Under the pieces are notes generated by a model. The model did not search any database and had not been told where the DNA came from. It saw only the letters and a list, made by a program, of their open reading frames with translations. The position numbers and the translations under genes are program-made. 45,713 nt of DNA, from the IMG/VR virus record IMGVR_UViG_3300006917_000045, positions 1-45,713 of that record; one strand, 5' to 3'. Origin of the DNA: a virus. Below, one piece after another: positions 30,832 to 38,776 of this stretch. Each line of letters opens with the position of its first letter. Positions within the stretch are counted from its first letter, which is position 1.

Positions 30832-33161
30832 TGCATCATCCCTCCGGGTACGACCTCGACGCCCTCTGCCCTGCCATCGGCACCACGAATGATCCTTCGC
30901 GGCGCGCCCATGGACTGCATGAGGGACTGGATCATCTGCATCATGCGCTGGTCGCGGGCAGCGTTCTGGGCGTCCATCTGCTGGATCATGTAGCGCACAT
31001 CCTCGCCCATTTGCTGTGCAACAGGCTTGACCGCTTCGATCTCGGGAACATCAGCACCGGCAGCACCAATGCGCGCCACCATGATCTTCGTGTCAGCCTC
31101 CATCTTGGCCTTCTGGGCCTCCATGGACTGCTTGGCGGCAAGCTCCTGCTGGACGCGCACGTTCTCGTACTCTTGCTTCATGCGCGCGATCTCGGCCTCG
31201 TTCTGGATCCGCATCTCCTGCAACATCCGCTCGTTTTCGATGCGAAGCTGCTGAAGCTGCTGGTCCCCGACCATCTGCGCCTGCTTCATCTGCTGATCGA
31301 CTTGCATCTTCTGCGCTTCGATCTGCAACTGCTGCTGCGCCGACTGCGCCTCTAGCTGGAGCTTCTGCTGCTCGACCTGGACCTTCGCCTGCTCAGCCAT
31401 GGCCTTCGGATCCGGCGCAGGCTCCGGTAGTTGATCCACAGATCGCGGAAGAATGCTGTCAATCCCGTCAATTTCCATCTCCTCTAGCAGCCTCCTCGAC
31501 ACCGCGAGCAGGACTTCAGGGTTGTTGGCGACAAGGGGGTTCTTCGTGGCGAAGTCGAACAGGAACTGGGCCTTCTGGAGGCGACTCTGCTGGTTCATCA
31601 TGCGGGGATCAGCCACGGGCATGATGAGCATGTCGTCCATGAAGTCCTGATCGCTGACCACCATCTCCTCCGGCCCCTCCGGGCTGACCGAGATGAAGCT
31701 CTCGATTCCACGGAAGTAGATCCCGTGGAGGCGATAGATCTTGTTCAGTTCCTTCGACCAAGAGTGCAGCAGGAACTCCTGCACCGAGGTGAACATCACC
31801 AGCGACTGCTCGACCATCGTCTGCATGGTCGTGGGCTGGAAGACCTTGTTGATGTCGCCCGCAGCGGCGTCCGTGGTCGCGCCGATGCGCTGGGCGCGCG
31901 TCTCAAGCTGGGCAATGGCCTGCATGAGGGTGGGCGGCGGGGCGGGGAAGGACAACGTCTTGATGCCCTTCTGGATGTCGTCCGTGCTGGCCGAGACCGT
32001 CTTCAGGCTGCCGAGTTCGATCTTCACCGGCCCCTTGCTGATGTTCAGGGCCTCCGAGATGAACCCGCTCATGTTGCCGTGGATCGACAGCGTGGTCGCG
32101 TCGATGAACTGGCGCAGGAGCTTGTTGACCGCAATGTTCGTCTTGCCCAGCAGGAAGCCAAGCCCGTAGCCGTAGAAGCCGTCCGGGTTCACAAGGAAGC
32201 GGTAGTGCGTGTATTCCTCGATGGGCAGGCGACCGTTGAGCGGACGCCCGGTCTGGTCAACCTCGTACCGCACTTCGATGCGGAGCAGCTTCTCGGAGGT
32301 AACGTCGATCCAGATCTTGTACGGCTCCGCGATCCCGTCCCCGTCAAGGTCGAGATGGCAATGCTGTTCGATGATCTGGGCCATGTCCTCGCTCTGCGTG
32401 GCAGAGGCGTGGATGCCGTTGTCCCTGTCGTTCTGCTCCTGGATGGGCGACGACAACTGCCCGATCATCATCGGCTCGGGCGGGGATAGGAAGTAGCCCT
32501 CCGAGGCGCGGATGCGGCCCTCGTTGAGGTTGATGTGAATCAACTCGGTCTTTCGATGTACATCCTCGATGTTGATCGGCCCGATGTGGTACGGGACGTA
32601 GAGGTCTTCGGCGCGGACGGCGCGGGTGACGATCTTGTTCATCACCGGGTCGAAGTACGTCTTCGTGAAGTCCGACCCATGCACCGCGACCCGCAGCAGC
32701 ATGGCCGACTTGTCCTCCTTGTAGGTCTGGTCCTTGAAGAACAGGGACCATTGGAGGAACTGGCTGACCCGCTTGGCACGCTCGGAAGAACCCGGCACGG
32801 AGGGGTTGGTCGAGATCGCGGCGACCGGCATCCGGCTCGCGAAGAATGCCTTGTAGGCGCGGCTCTGGAAGCTGTTGCAAGCCTCCGTCAGCAGGCCAAG
32901 GCTCTCGTCCGAGGAGTTGGGCCACGGGCGGTTGATCGGCGCGTCCTGCTGGTTGTAGACCGCAACCCAGTCGGCATGCATGGCATCCCATTCCGACCGG
33001 CTCTCCATGTCCGACCTGAAGTCCTCAAGGCAGACCTGGGCGATGGACTCGCGTTCCTGCTCGGAGAGACTGTCCGCAATGTTGACGAGGAGCGCATTGA
33101 GGGCCTGCCGCTTCTTGCGCCGGATCTTCTCGTTGTCCCCTCGCCACTTGCGGTCGTTCAT
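30828..33161 (-). CDS. Portal protein (P22-like)
   Basis: Twelve-subunit DNA channel of the head. At 777 residues it has the P22-type portal length. It opens KIRRKKRQALNALLVNIADS, has a conserved core (NQQDAPINRPWPNSSDESLG; DLYVPYHIGPINIEDVHRKT; YGYGLGFLLGKTNIAVNKLL) and a long Gln/Glu/Lys-rich coiled coil at about 590-720 (VEQQKLQLEAQSAQQQLQIE). That coil could form a barrel like P22's C-terminal one. Codons overlap both neighbours. Unusually, a sugar/methyl-transfer cluster, not terminase, lies directly upstream. Confidence 0.9.
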   Translation of the reverse strand: MNDRKWRGDNEKIRRKKRQALNALLVNIADSLSEQERESIAQVCLEDFRSDMESRSEWDAMHADWVAVYNQQDAPINRPWPNSSDESLGLLTEACNSFQSRAYKAFFASRMPVAAISTNPSVPGSSERAKRVSQFLQWSLFFKDQTYKEDKSAMLLRVAVHGSDFTKTYFDPVMNKIVTRAVRAEDLYVPYHIGPINIEDVHRKTELIHINLNEGRIRASEGYFLSPPEPMMIGQLSSPIQEQNDRDNGIHASATQSEDMAQIIEQHCHLDLDGDGIAEPYKIWIDVTSEKLLRIEVRYEVDQTGRPLNGRLPIEEYTHYRFLVNPDGFYGYGLGFLLGKTNIAVNKLLRQFIDATTLSIHGNMSGFISEALNISKGPVKIELGSLKTVSASTDDIQKGIKTLSFPAPPPTLMQAIAQLETRAQRIGATTDAAAGDINKVFQPTTMQTMVEQSLVMFTSVQEFLLHSWSKELNKIYRLHGIYFRGIESFISVSPEGPEEMVVSDQDFMDDMLIMPVADPRMMNQQSRLQKAQFLFDFATKNPLVANNPEVLLAVSRRLLEEMEIDGIDSILPRSVDQLPEPAPDPKAMAEQAKVQVEQQKLQLEAQSAQQQLQIEAQKMQVDQQMKQAQMVGDQQLQQLRIENERMLQEMRIQNEAEIARMKQEYENVRVQQELAAKQSMEAQKAKMEADTKIMVARIGAAGADVPEIEAVKPVAQQMGEDVRYMIQQMDAQNAARDQRMMQMIQSLMQSMGAPRRIIRGADGRAEGVEVVPGGMMQ

Positions 33162-35131
33162 CCGTAGGTCTCCTCAAGTCTCGGCAAGTTGCCGCGCGTG
33201 TTCTCCCACAACCACGCAACCATGCCGGGACCGTGGGCGTCCCATTGAATCCACGGGCTTTCCTGCAAGAACCTTGTGAAGTCCTGCGCCTGACAAAGGA
33301 TGTCCCTGTCGGTCCAGAACCTCTTGTTCCTGCCTCCAGCAGCCATGTCCATCAGGATGTATTTGGGTGTGCCATCCTGGTGGCGCGCGTCCTTGTCCAG
33401 CTTGCTCTCGTCAAGGTGACAGGAGTCGAAGCCGTAGAGGCCGATGGACTGGAAGCCCATGAATTGCCATGCAAGTATCATAGCGCGACCGGCAGAAGAA
33501 GACCCACCCCCCATCAGGAACTTCTGATGCTCGGGTGGGAGGACGGACTTCTCGTCCGCGCCCACCGCTGCATGCCAGCCATAGACCTTGCCGCCCGTGT
33601 CCATGAGGCGCTTCACCGTAGAAGGGTCCACCATGGAGGCGCAGAAGTAGCGCACCCCAGGATAGGCTGCCGGGAGAAGCTCGGCGCGGGGCTTGCCATG
33701 GGTGCTGATGCCCTCATGGGGGCGTGGGTCGAGGAGGACGCACCCCCACGGCACCAGCCCGGCTGCGATCAGCTTGTTGTGGCTGTGCTTGACGCAGAAG
33801 AGGATTGATCCGTTCTCCACTTCCTTGCGTATGGCATCCATGGTCTCGGGGAGGTCAAGGGACGGCCCGGCAGAGACGATGACAGCCCGCCTCATGTGGT
33901 GGCGGCTGTAGCGCACCCACTCCGGGATCTGGGCAAGGTTCGCCACGATGTTGGCGCGGATGGTCTCCTCCGGGACGCAGTTCTGCGTCTGTACCAGCAT
34001 GTTGGTCTGGTAGGAGTTGTTGGTGATGGCCTTGATCTGCTCCTTCTTGGCTTGAGCCATCTGCCGCACATGGAACACCGGAAGGTCGTCCGGGATGTCC
34101 TTCCAGTCCTTCGTCACGGCGACATGGACGAACCCCAGCCCATCCACCGCCCGCTCGACCGACTCAAAGGCAATCGTGTCCGTCCGCACGGCATTGATGC
34201 CATAGAGCGAGGTGTCAACGTGCTTGCCGTCCTCGTCGGAGGAGTAAAAGCCGATGAATATCAACGGCTTGTCCTCTACCGCCAGCAGCGCCCGGCGGAT
34301 GTCCTCGACCGACACGTTGTCGCAGTTGATGACCGGCACAGCGTCCTCCGGCACCTCGCCGTCGAAATCGCGGGGATTGATTCGGACATGGGGGCGACCG
34401 GCGAGCAGCCGCTCCACGATCTCCGCATTGGTCATCCCTAACTTGCGGTTGCCCTTCTTGTGGACGAAGACCCCATCCAGGTACGACGCCTCGAAAGCGT
34501 CCAGACCATACGGACCAAGCCCGGTACTGCAAAGATCGTGCCAGTTGCTCTTCTCCTGCTCCATGTGGGCGATGACGCAGACCATGAAGACGTAGCTGTC
34601 GTGCAGTTCGGACAGCTTCAGGACATCGTCCTTGAGGTACATCCCAACGAACTTCCGCAGGAAGTCCCCGCCCTTGAGCTTGAGGTTGAAGGCCATGAAC
34701 CCGCACTCGGGATGCGGGGCGCTCTGGGCGCGGGAGAGGAGGACGCCGTCGTGGTCGTCAAGGAGGATTACGTCGAGGAAGGATTCCGTGATCGGGGCCT
34801 TGGTCTCCACATCGCCGTCCAGCCAGACAAGCCAGTCGAACCCATCCTCCTCTGCCTCCTGAAGGGCGATCTTCAGCGCGAAGACCTTGTGGGCAAACCG
34901 CAGCAGATCCTGGCGGTAGTCATAGCCCGGCTGGGAGGGGTCAAGGCGGCGCGCGGCGTGGCGCTCCATGAACCCCCGGAAGCCGAAGTCCATGGCGAGC
35001 TTGTCGTCCGTGATGACGTTCGGCTCCAGCAGATCTCCCCAATATTGCTTGGCCGTCTCCAGCCAGCGCCTGCCGTAGAGTTCCTCGCCAGCGGGGGACC
35101 AACTGCTGGCGACCATGACCTTGCGCTTCAT
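33158..35131 (-). CDS. Two-domain glycosyltransferase: GT-A domain plus MptE/Maf-like domain
   Basis: Residues 1-235 look like a GT-A nucleotide-sugar transferase with a metal-binding D-x-D (FDWLVWLDGDVETKAPIT; Asp105, Asp107) and a partner region (YVFMVCVIAHMEQEKSNWHD). Residues about 410-620 match the MptE-like/DUF115 domain of Maf-type proteins: RRAVIVSAGPSLDLPETMDA, FCVKHSHNKLIAAGLVPWGC, VLLDPRPHE, FLMGGGSSSAGRAM. A middle segment (about 255-360) is unassigned. At 657 residues it is a large fusion. Likely it transfers a sugar to virion proteins or host-surface glycan. It is coupled to portal and to the FkbM gene by ATGA overlaps. Confidence 0.75.
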   Translation of the reverse strand: MKRKVMVASSWSPAGEELYGRRWLETAKQYWGDLLEPNVITDDKLAMDFGFRGFMERHAARRLDPSQPGYDYRQDLLRFAHKVFALKIALQEAEEDGFDWLVWLDGDVETKAPITESFLDVILLDDHDGVLLSRAQSAPHPECGFMAFNLKLKGGDFLRKFVGMYLKDDVLKLSELHDSYVFMVCVIAHMEQEKSNWHDLCSTGLGPYGLDAFEASYLDGVFVHKKGNRKLGMTNAEIVERLLAGRPHVRINPRDFDGEVPEDAVPVINCDNVSVEDIRRALLAVEDKPLIFIGFYSSDEDGKHVDTSLYGINAVRTDTIAFESVERAVDGLGFVHVAVTKDWKDIPDDLPVFHVRQMAQAKKEQIKAITNNSYQTNMLVQTQNCVPEETIRANIVANLAQIPEWVRYSRHHMRRAVIVSAGPSLDLPETMDAIRKEVENGSILFCVKHSHNKLIAAGLVPWGCVLLDPRPHEGISTHGKPRAELLPAAYPGVRYFCASMVDPSTVKRLMDTGGKVYGWHAAVGADEKSVLPPEHQKFLMGGGSSSAGRAMILAWQFMGFQSIGLYGFDSCHLDESKLDKDARHQDGTPKYILMDMAAGGRNKRFWTDRDILCQAQDFTRFLQESPWIQWDAHGPGMVAWLWENTRGNLPRLEETYG

Positions 35132-35754
35132 TGGGACTTCTCCACGAAGATGCTGTCCTTGTTCACGACATCGACCAGCTTGTAGTTGAGCAGCCGAAGG
35201 ACGTTAATCGAGTCCTCCTTGGGGCGTTCGATGATGAGGACCGGCTTGTGCTGCTTGAGGGTCTCCATGGCCCCGACAAGCACACGATGCTCGAAACCCT
35301 CCGTGTCGATCTTCACCAGACCAAGGAGTGTGTATTTGAACTCATCTATGGCGTACATCGGCACTCGACCGGCGTTGTCCACTTCAAAGCCTCTCGCTCC
35401 CGTATTGGCAAGAGCGTCCACGCGCACGGAGCCAACCCCCCGCTGCGCTCCAGCGGCACCGTAGATCGGGATCACGGATTGCAACTTGCGTTCGCCCTGC
35501 TGTACGCCAAGACCCTGCGTATTGCGGACAAGGCACGGGTAGTTGGCCGAGTCGGGCTCAAAGGCGAACACCGTGTCGAACTGCGCGGCCATGCGAGCGG
35601 AGTAGATGCCCACATGCGCGCCGACATCAATGGCCGTGCCGACCTTCTTCACATGCTTCATGGCGGACTGATACGCAGCCATCTGGTACTGGCTGAGATC
35701 ACCGACAAAGTGGTGGTCCGTTTCCGGCAGCCACCAGTCTCCAACCTTCTTCAC
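35128..35754 (-). CDS. FkbM-family methyltransferase
   Basis: S-adenosylmethionine-dependent O-methyltransferase, commonly acting on sugars. Motif I is AIDVGAHVGIYS (residues 41-52), then FAFEPD (63-68) and the FkbM signature LVKIDTEGFEHRVLVGA (146-162), followed by KPVLIIERP. The GTG at 35754 is chosen because GGGGAGGTTC precedes it and it overlaps the upstream stop. The longer frame would lie inside the neighbouring gene. It sits between two glycosyltransferase-like genes, so methylation of a transferred sugar is inferred. Confidence 0.85.
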   Translation of the reverse strand: MKKVGDWWLPETDHHFVGDLSQYQMAAYQSAMKHVKKVGTAIDVGAHVGIYSARMAAQFDTVFAFEPDSANYPCLVRNTQGLGVQQGERKLQSVIPIYGAAGAQRGVGSVRVDALANTGARGFEVDNAGRVPMYAIDEFKYTLLGLVKIDTEGFEHRVLVGAMETLKQHKPVLIIERPKEDSINVLRLLNYKLVDVVNKDSIFVEKSQ

Positions 35755-36494
35755 TCGAACCTCCCCTTGGTCTTCATCATGTGGTCGTACTCGTTCGTCC
35801 ACCATCCGCCGAATGGAACGTCGCGCAGATGCTCGAACCATGGCCCGCCATCGGTGAAGTGCATGGCGCGCGGCTTCACCGTGTGCTTGGTGTGTCCGAC
35901 GAGGAAGTTCCATCCTGGCGACAGGTCACCGATCTCATGGTCACGCAGCCACGCAAAGGTGTGCAGTTCCTTGCCGGGGATCGTGTTGACGTAGCTCGGC
36001 GTGAGGTACTTGTTGGCCGGGTGGGAGCAGTTGAACAGGATCACGGAGGACCAGTTCTTGCGCGGGTACTGCTGCTGGACCTGACCGTCCATCTTGATGT
36101 CGTTCTGCGGGATGTGGTTCTGCTTCACCACTTGCACCGCAAACTTGTCGTCCCGCTCGGCATACAGGCCAGCGATGTCGTCCAGCCAGAGGATGTCGCA
36201 GTCGGTGAACAGCGCCCAGCCTTGGTAGTTCTGGAGCGCGGGGACGAGGAAGCGAGTGAATGCGAACTCCGTCGAGAAGGGACGCCCGTCAAGGACATCG
36301 AACATCTGCCCGGTCTTCGGGTTCACGCCCCATTCGCGAGAGAATATGCCACGCGCGCGCAGTTGCTTGTGATTGAGCGCACGGACATGAAGCGGAATGC
36401 TGCTCTTGCGCTGGGCAGAGAACGAGCAGACATCGAACGCATCCACCTCGCGAGCGTCGAAACCTATCCAATACGGAAGCGGGTCAACGTCCAT
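35751..36494 (-). CDS. Glycosyltransferase-like protein (GT-A, DxD type)
   Basis: Begins WIGFDAREVDAFDVCSFSAQ with STEFAFTRFLVPALQNYQGW and ALFTDCDILWLDD, a metal-binding D-x-D at residues 98-100. Then NWSSVILFNCSHPANKYLTP, GDLSPGWNFLVGHT and HFTDGGPWFEHL. These are features of a GT-A family found in phages and alphaproteobacteria. At 247 residues it is a single domain. The ATG at 36494 follows GGAGGCGAGG. Codon overlaps on both sides tie it to the two methyltransferases. Confidence 0.75.
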   Translation of the reverse strand: MDVDPLPYWIGFDAREVDAFDVCSFSAQRKSSIPLHVRALNHKQLRARGIFSREWGVNPKTGQMFDVLDGRPFSTEFAFTRFLVPALQNYQGWALFTDCDILWLDDIAGLYAERDDKFAVQVVKQNHIPQNDIKMDGQVQQQYPRKNWSSVILFNCSHPANKYLTPSYVNTIPGKELHTFAWLRDHEIGDLSPGWNFLVGHTKHTVKPRAMHFTDGGPWFEHLRDVPFGGWWTNEYDHMMKTKGRFE

Positions 36495-37002
36495 CCTCGC
36501 CTCCGTCGAACTCGACCCGGACGAGCGCATCCCCCTGGAATCGCACATCCGTGATGAAGCGCATCCACACATCCCGCGACCAGAGCGTCAGGTGTGCGTT
36601 GCGACCATCTGGCAGCGTCTTCTTGGCGGGGAAGGTCGCGATGCCGAAGAAGCAATGCTTGCGCGCGCGGATCGTGGCGTTGAACACCGCCTGGCGAAGT
36701 TCCTCTCCCTCAAGATGCTCCAGCACATCGCAGCAGATGACCATGTCGAACGGCAACATGATGTTGGGGATCTTGTCCAAGCCCGGCACGGCAGGATCGT
36801 AGAGCGTAGGCATCTCCACGCCCCATTTCTCATGCAGCTTGAGTTCCGTGTATTGCATCCCCTTGCCGCTGCCGAAGTCGAGGATGGTCTTGATGTTGAA
36901 CTCCGTGATGATCTTCGCGATCTGGTCGCTCCACTTCTCGGTGGAGTGGCCGGGGAACTTCCCCTCGGCGTGCATCTGCTTGTAGAACGCGAGGTTGCTC
37001 AT
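36484..37002 (-). CDS. Class I SAM-dependent methyltransferase
   Basis: Small methyltransferase of 172 residues with motif I IKTILDFGSGKGMQY (about 37-51) and motif IV/post-I MVICCDVLEHLEGEELRQAV. No target-recognition domain for DNA and no DPPY-type motif, so a small molecule or sugar is more likely than DNA. AAGGAGGAAGCA precedes the ATG. It overlaps the next gene by 11 bases. Confidence 0.82.
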   Translation of the reverse strand: MSNLAFYKQMHAEGKFPGHSTEKWSDQIAKIITEFNIKTILDFGSGKGMQYTELKLHEKWGVEMPTLYDPAVPGLDKIPNIMLPFDMVICCDVLEHLEGEELRQAVFNATIRARKHCFFGIATFPAKKTLPDGRNAHLTLWSRDVWMRFITDVRFQGDALVRVEFDGGEDGR

Positions 37003-37286
37003 TGCTTCCTCCTTCGGATGCAGAGTTCATATCCCGCTGCGTTGAGTGCCGCCTCGAAAGACACAAGCTGCGGCGAGTGCTGGTATCGCCATTGGCTGAT
37101 CGTGTCGATCTCAAGGCCCGACTTGTCCCGGAGCGACTTCATCGTCAGGAACTCGTCCCTGTTCACCAGTTCAAAGAATTCCCTGACCAAGGGATGCATG
37201 TTTCCTTCGATGCGGAGCTTGCCGCAGCGGCGACCACGCCTCTTGTCGGCCATGCGCCGGTAGCCCATCAGCCGGGCCGGGGTCAT
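36999..37286 (-). CDS. Helix-turn-helix (XRE-like) protein (95 aa)
   Basis: Very basic N-terminus (MADKRRGRRCGKLRIEG) then an XRE-type helix-turn-helix: MKSLRDKSGLEIDTISQWRY followed by FEAALNAAGYELCIRRRK. Candidate DNA-binding regulator inside the late arm. The initiation site is weak (CAGGTG before ATG at 37286), and downstream ATGs at 37268 and 37250 are possible. It overlaps the methyltransferase start by ATGA. Confidence 0.65.
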   Translation of the reverse strand: MTPARLMGYRRMADKRRGRRCGKLRIEGNMHPLVREFFELVNRDEFLTMKSLRDKSGLEIDTISQWRYQHSPQLVSFEAALNAAGYELCIRRRKQ

Positions 37287-37294
37287 CACCTGGG

Positions 37295-37624
37295 TCACTT
37301 GACCAGCCTCTCGAAAGTGGACCACTTCATGTAGACGCGCGGCTCGTTCTCGGGCTTGAACGGCTCCGGGTCGATCCGCACGACGAGGATGTCGGCACTT
37401 CCGATCCATCGCTCCCCGGTAGCCCACGCATCCTTCTTGCGCTGCTTGGCTTCAACTAGGACGCGCTTGCCGTCCTTGAGGACTGCCTCGACATCGTGGG
37501 GGAATGCGTCAAACGCGCCCGATCCCGGCTGCCGACGAGCGGTCAAGCCGAGTGACTCGAACTGCTTGACGATCCATTGCTCCAGCTTCCGGCCCTTGGC
37601 CTTCGCGGACTTCGCCTTGATCAC
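37295..37624 (-). CDS. Hjc-like PD-(D/E)XK nuclease (109 aa)
   Basis: Opens KAKGRKLEQWIVKQFESLGL with RRQPGSGAFDAFPHDVEAVL and VLVEAKQRKKDAW, i.e. an acidic residue, a G-SG motif, Asp and an E-x-K. This fits small resolvase/VRR-like nucleases. SADILVVRID follows. At 109 residues it is minimal. The start is GTG with GGAGAG upstream, overlapping the previous stop (GTGA). It may trim branched DNA before packaging. Flanked by a regulator and a glycosyltransferase-like gene. Confidence 0.68.
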   Translation of the reverse strand: MIKAKSAKAKGRKLEQWIVKQFESLGLTARRQPGSGAFDAFPHDVEAVLKDGKRVLVEAKQRKKDAWATGERWIGSADILVVRIDPEPFKPENEPRVYMKWSTFERLVK

Positions 37625-38430
37625 GGGATCTCTCCATTGCGCTGCATATGCTCAAGCGCCTTGCCGTTCCGCATCTCCTGGAAGTTCCACATGCGCCCGG
37701 CGATGGTGCAGAACGCCTCAAAGCGACGTTCCGCCCATTTCAGGTCGGTCAGGTCACCCGGCATGTAGGGCCAGAGGGTGCTTGGCACACCATGCCGCTG
37801 TATTGCGTGCGGAGCGGTCATGATCGCCTCTTTTCCCCTTCTGAGCGCCTCAAAACCGAGACCGGAGTTGAACGAGGCCACGATTGCCGTGTTCTCCCAG
37901 AAGGTTTCGTCCTTCGGGCTCTTGTGGAGCGTAACGACCATCATTCCGGGGAAGCGGGTGCGGATTTCCGCGCGCCATCCGGCGTCAAAATCAGCCGGGA
38001 GCTTGAAATACTCCACCATGAAGTGGCTTGGCGGCTGGTAGACGATCAACTGGCGCTTCTGGAGGTTCTGGCGCGGCTCCAGCTTCAGCAATCCACGCGA
38101 CTGAAGGGCTGCCAAGCGAGGTCGATCCACCTCCAACGTATGTCTCTGACCGTTGGACTGGTGATCCAGCGAGAAACGGAAGTACCCCTGCTCCTTCCAG
38201 AGGTCTTCGTTGCGCCCGAAGAAGGCGTGATCAACATGGACGAAGTGCTTGCCCTCCTGGCGCGCCTTTTCATGCATCTCCGCACCCCCGTATAGGATGC
38301 CGTAGTGCAGATTCACGCGAGCGAGCGGCTCTCCGTGGGCTGCAAGGTATTCGCCCTTGCAGAAATTGCGCGCAAGGTTCTCGCCCAGCGGGTGGGGAGC
38401 CTTTGTCGGCGCGAAAAACTTGATGTCCAT
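37621..38430 (-). CDS. Putative GT-B glycosyltransferase, capsule-synthesis-like (269 aa)
   Basis: Features include LHYGILYGGAEMHEKARQEG then FVHVDHAFFGRNEDLWKEQG (a D-H-x-F motif), and near the end IVASFNSGLGFEALRRGKEA. The last resembles the STxGxEALxxGKP motif of capsule/Kdo-type GT-B enzymes. A nucleotide-sugar transferase role in the same pathway as the downstream cluster is inferred. Similar phage proteins are usually annotated hypothetical. AGGTGAC precedes the ATG. Confidence 0.5.
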   Translation of the reverse strand: MDIKFFAPTKAPHPLGENLARNFCKGEYLAAHGEPLARVNLHYGILYGGAEMHEKARQEGKHFVHVDHAFFGRNEDLWKEQGYFRFSLDHQSNGQRHTLEVDRPRLAALQSRGLLKLEPRQNLQKRQLIVYQPPSHFMVEYFKLPADFDAGWRAEIRTRFPGMMVVTLHKSPKDETFWENTAIVASFNSGLGFEALRRGKEAIMTAPHAIQRHGVPSTLWPYMPGDLTDLKWAERRFEAFCTIAGRMWNFQEMRNGKALEHMQRNGEIP

Positions 38431-38431
38431 G

Positions 38432-38776
38432 TCACCTATACGCCCCGAGAAGGCTGAACTTCCCCGTCATGGAGATGGAAACGTCCTCGTAGCGCCGGTT
38501 GCCCATGCGCCGCGCGAAGATGCGGTCCATTTCCTCGTTCGTCATGCTGGGAGTTGGCTCATCAGGCTCTGCCGTGACGTAGATCGCCACGAAGGTCTTG
38601 TTCTCGGTCCTGCCTCCGACACGACGGATGAGATCGCGCGACTTCATGAAGTTCAGGACGTAGGAAACCCGCGCCACGGTCGCGCCGGGGATCATCTTGG
38701 CTATGTCGTGGACCGTCCATTCACCATCCATGGACCGCACGACTTGCCGGATTGCTTCGGTTGTCTCGCCCGCCAT
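38432..38776 (-). CDS. Winged-helix-like hypothetical protein (114 aa)
   Basis: N-terminal winged-helix pattern (TTEAIRQVVRSMDGEWTVHD then IAKMIPGATVARVSYVLNFM and KSRDLIRRVGG). The C-terminus carries NEEMDRIFARRMGNRR. Possibly a DNA-binding factor. The start at 38776 overlaps the terminase stop (TGATG), with AGGAGGGCG upstream. Confidence 0.62.
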   Translation of the reverse strand: MAGETTEAIRQVVRSMDGEWTVHDIAKMIPGATVARVSYVLNFMKSRDLIRRVGGRTENKTFVAIYVTAEPDEPTPSMTNEEMDRIFARRMGNRRYEDVSISMTGKFSLLGAYR

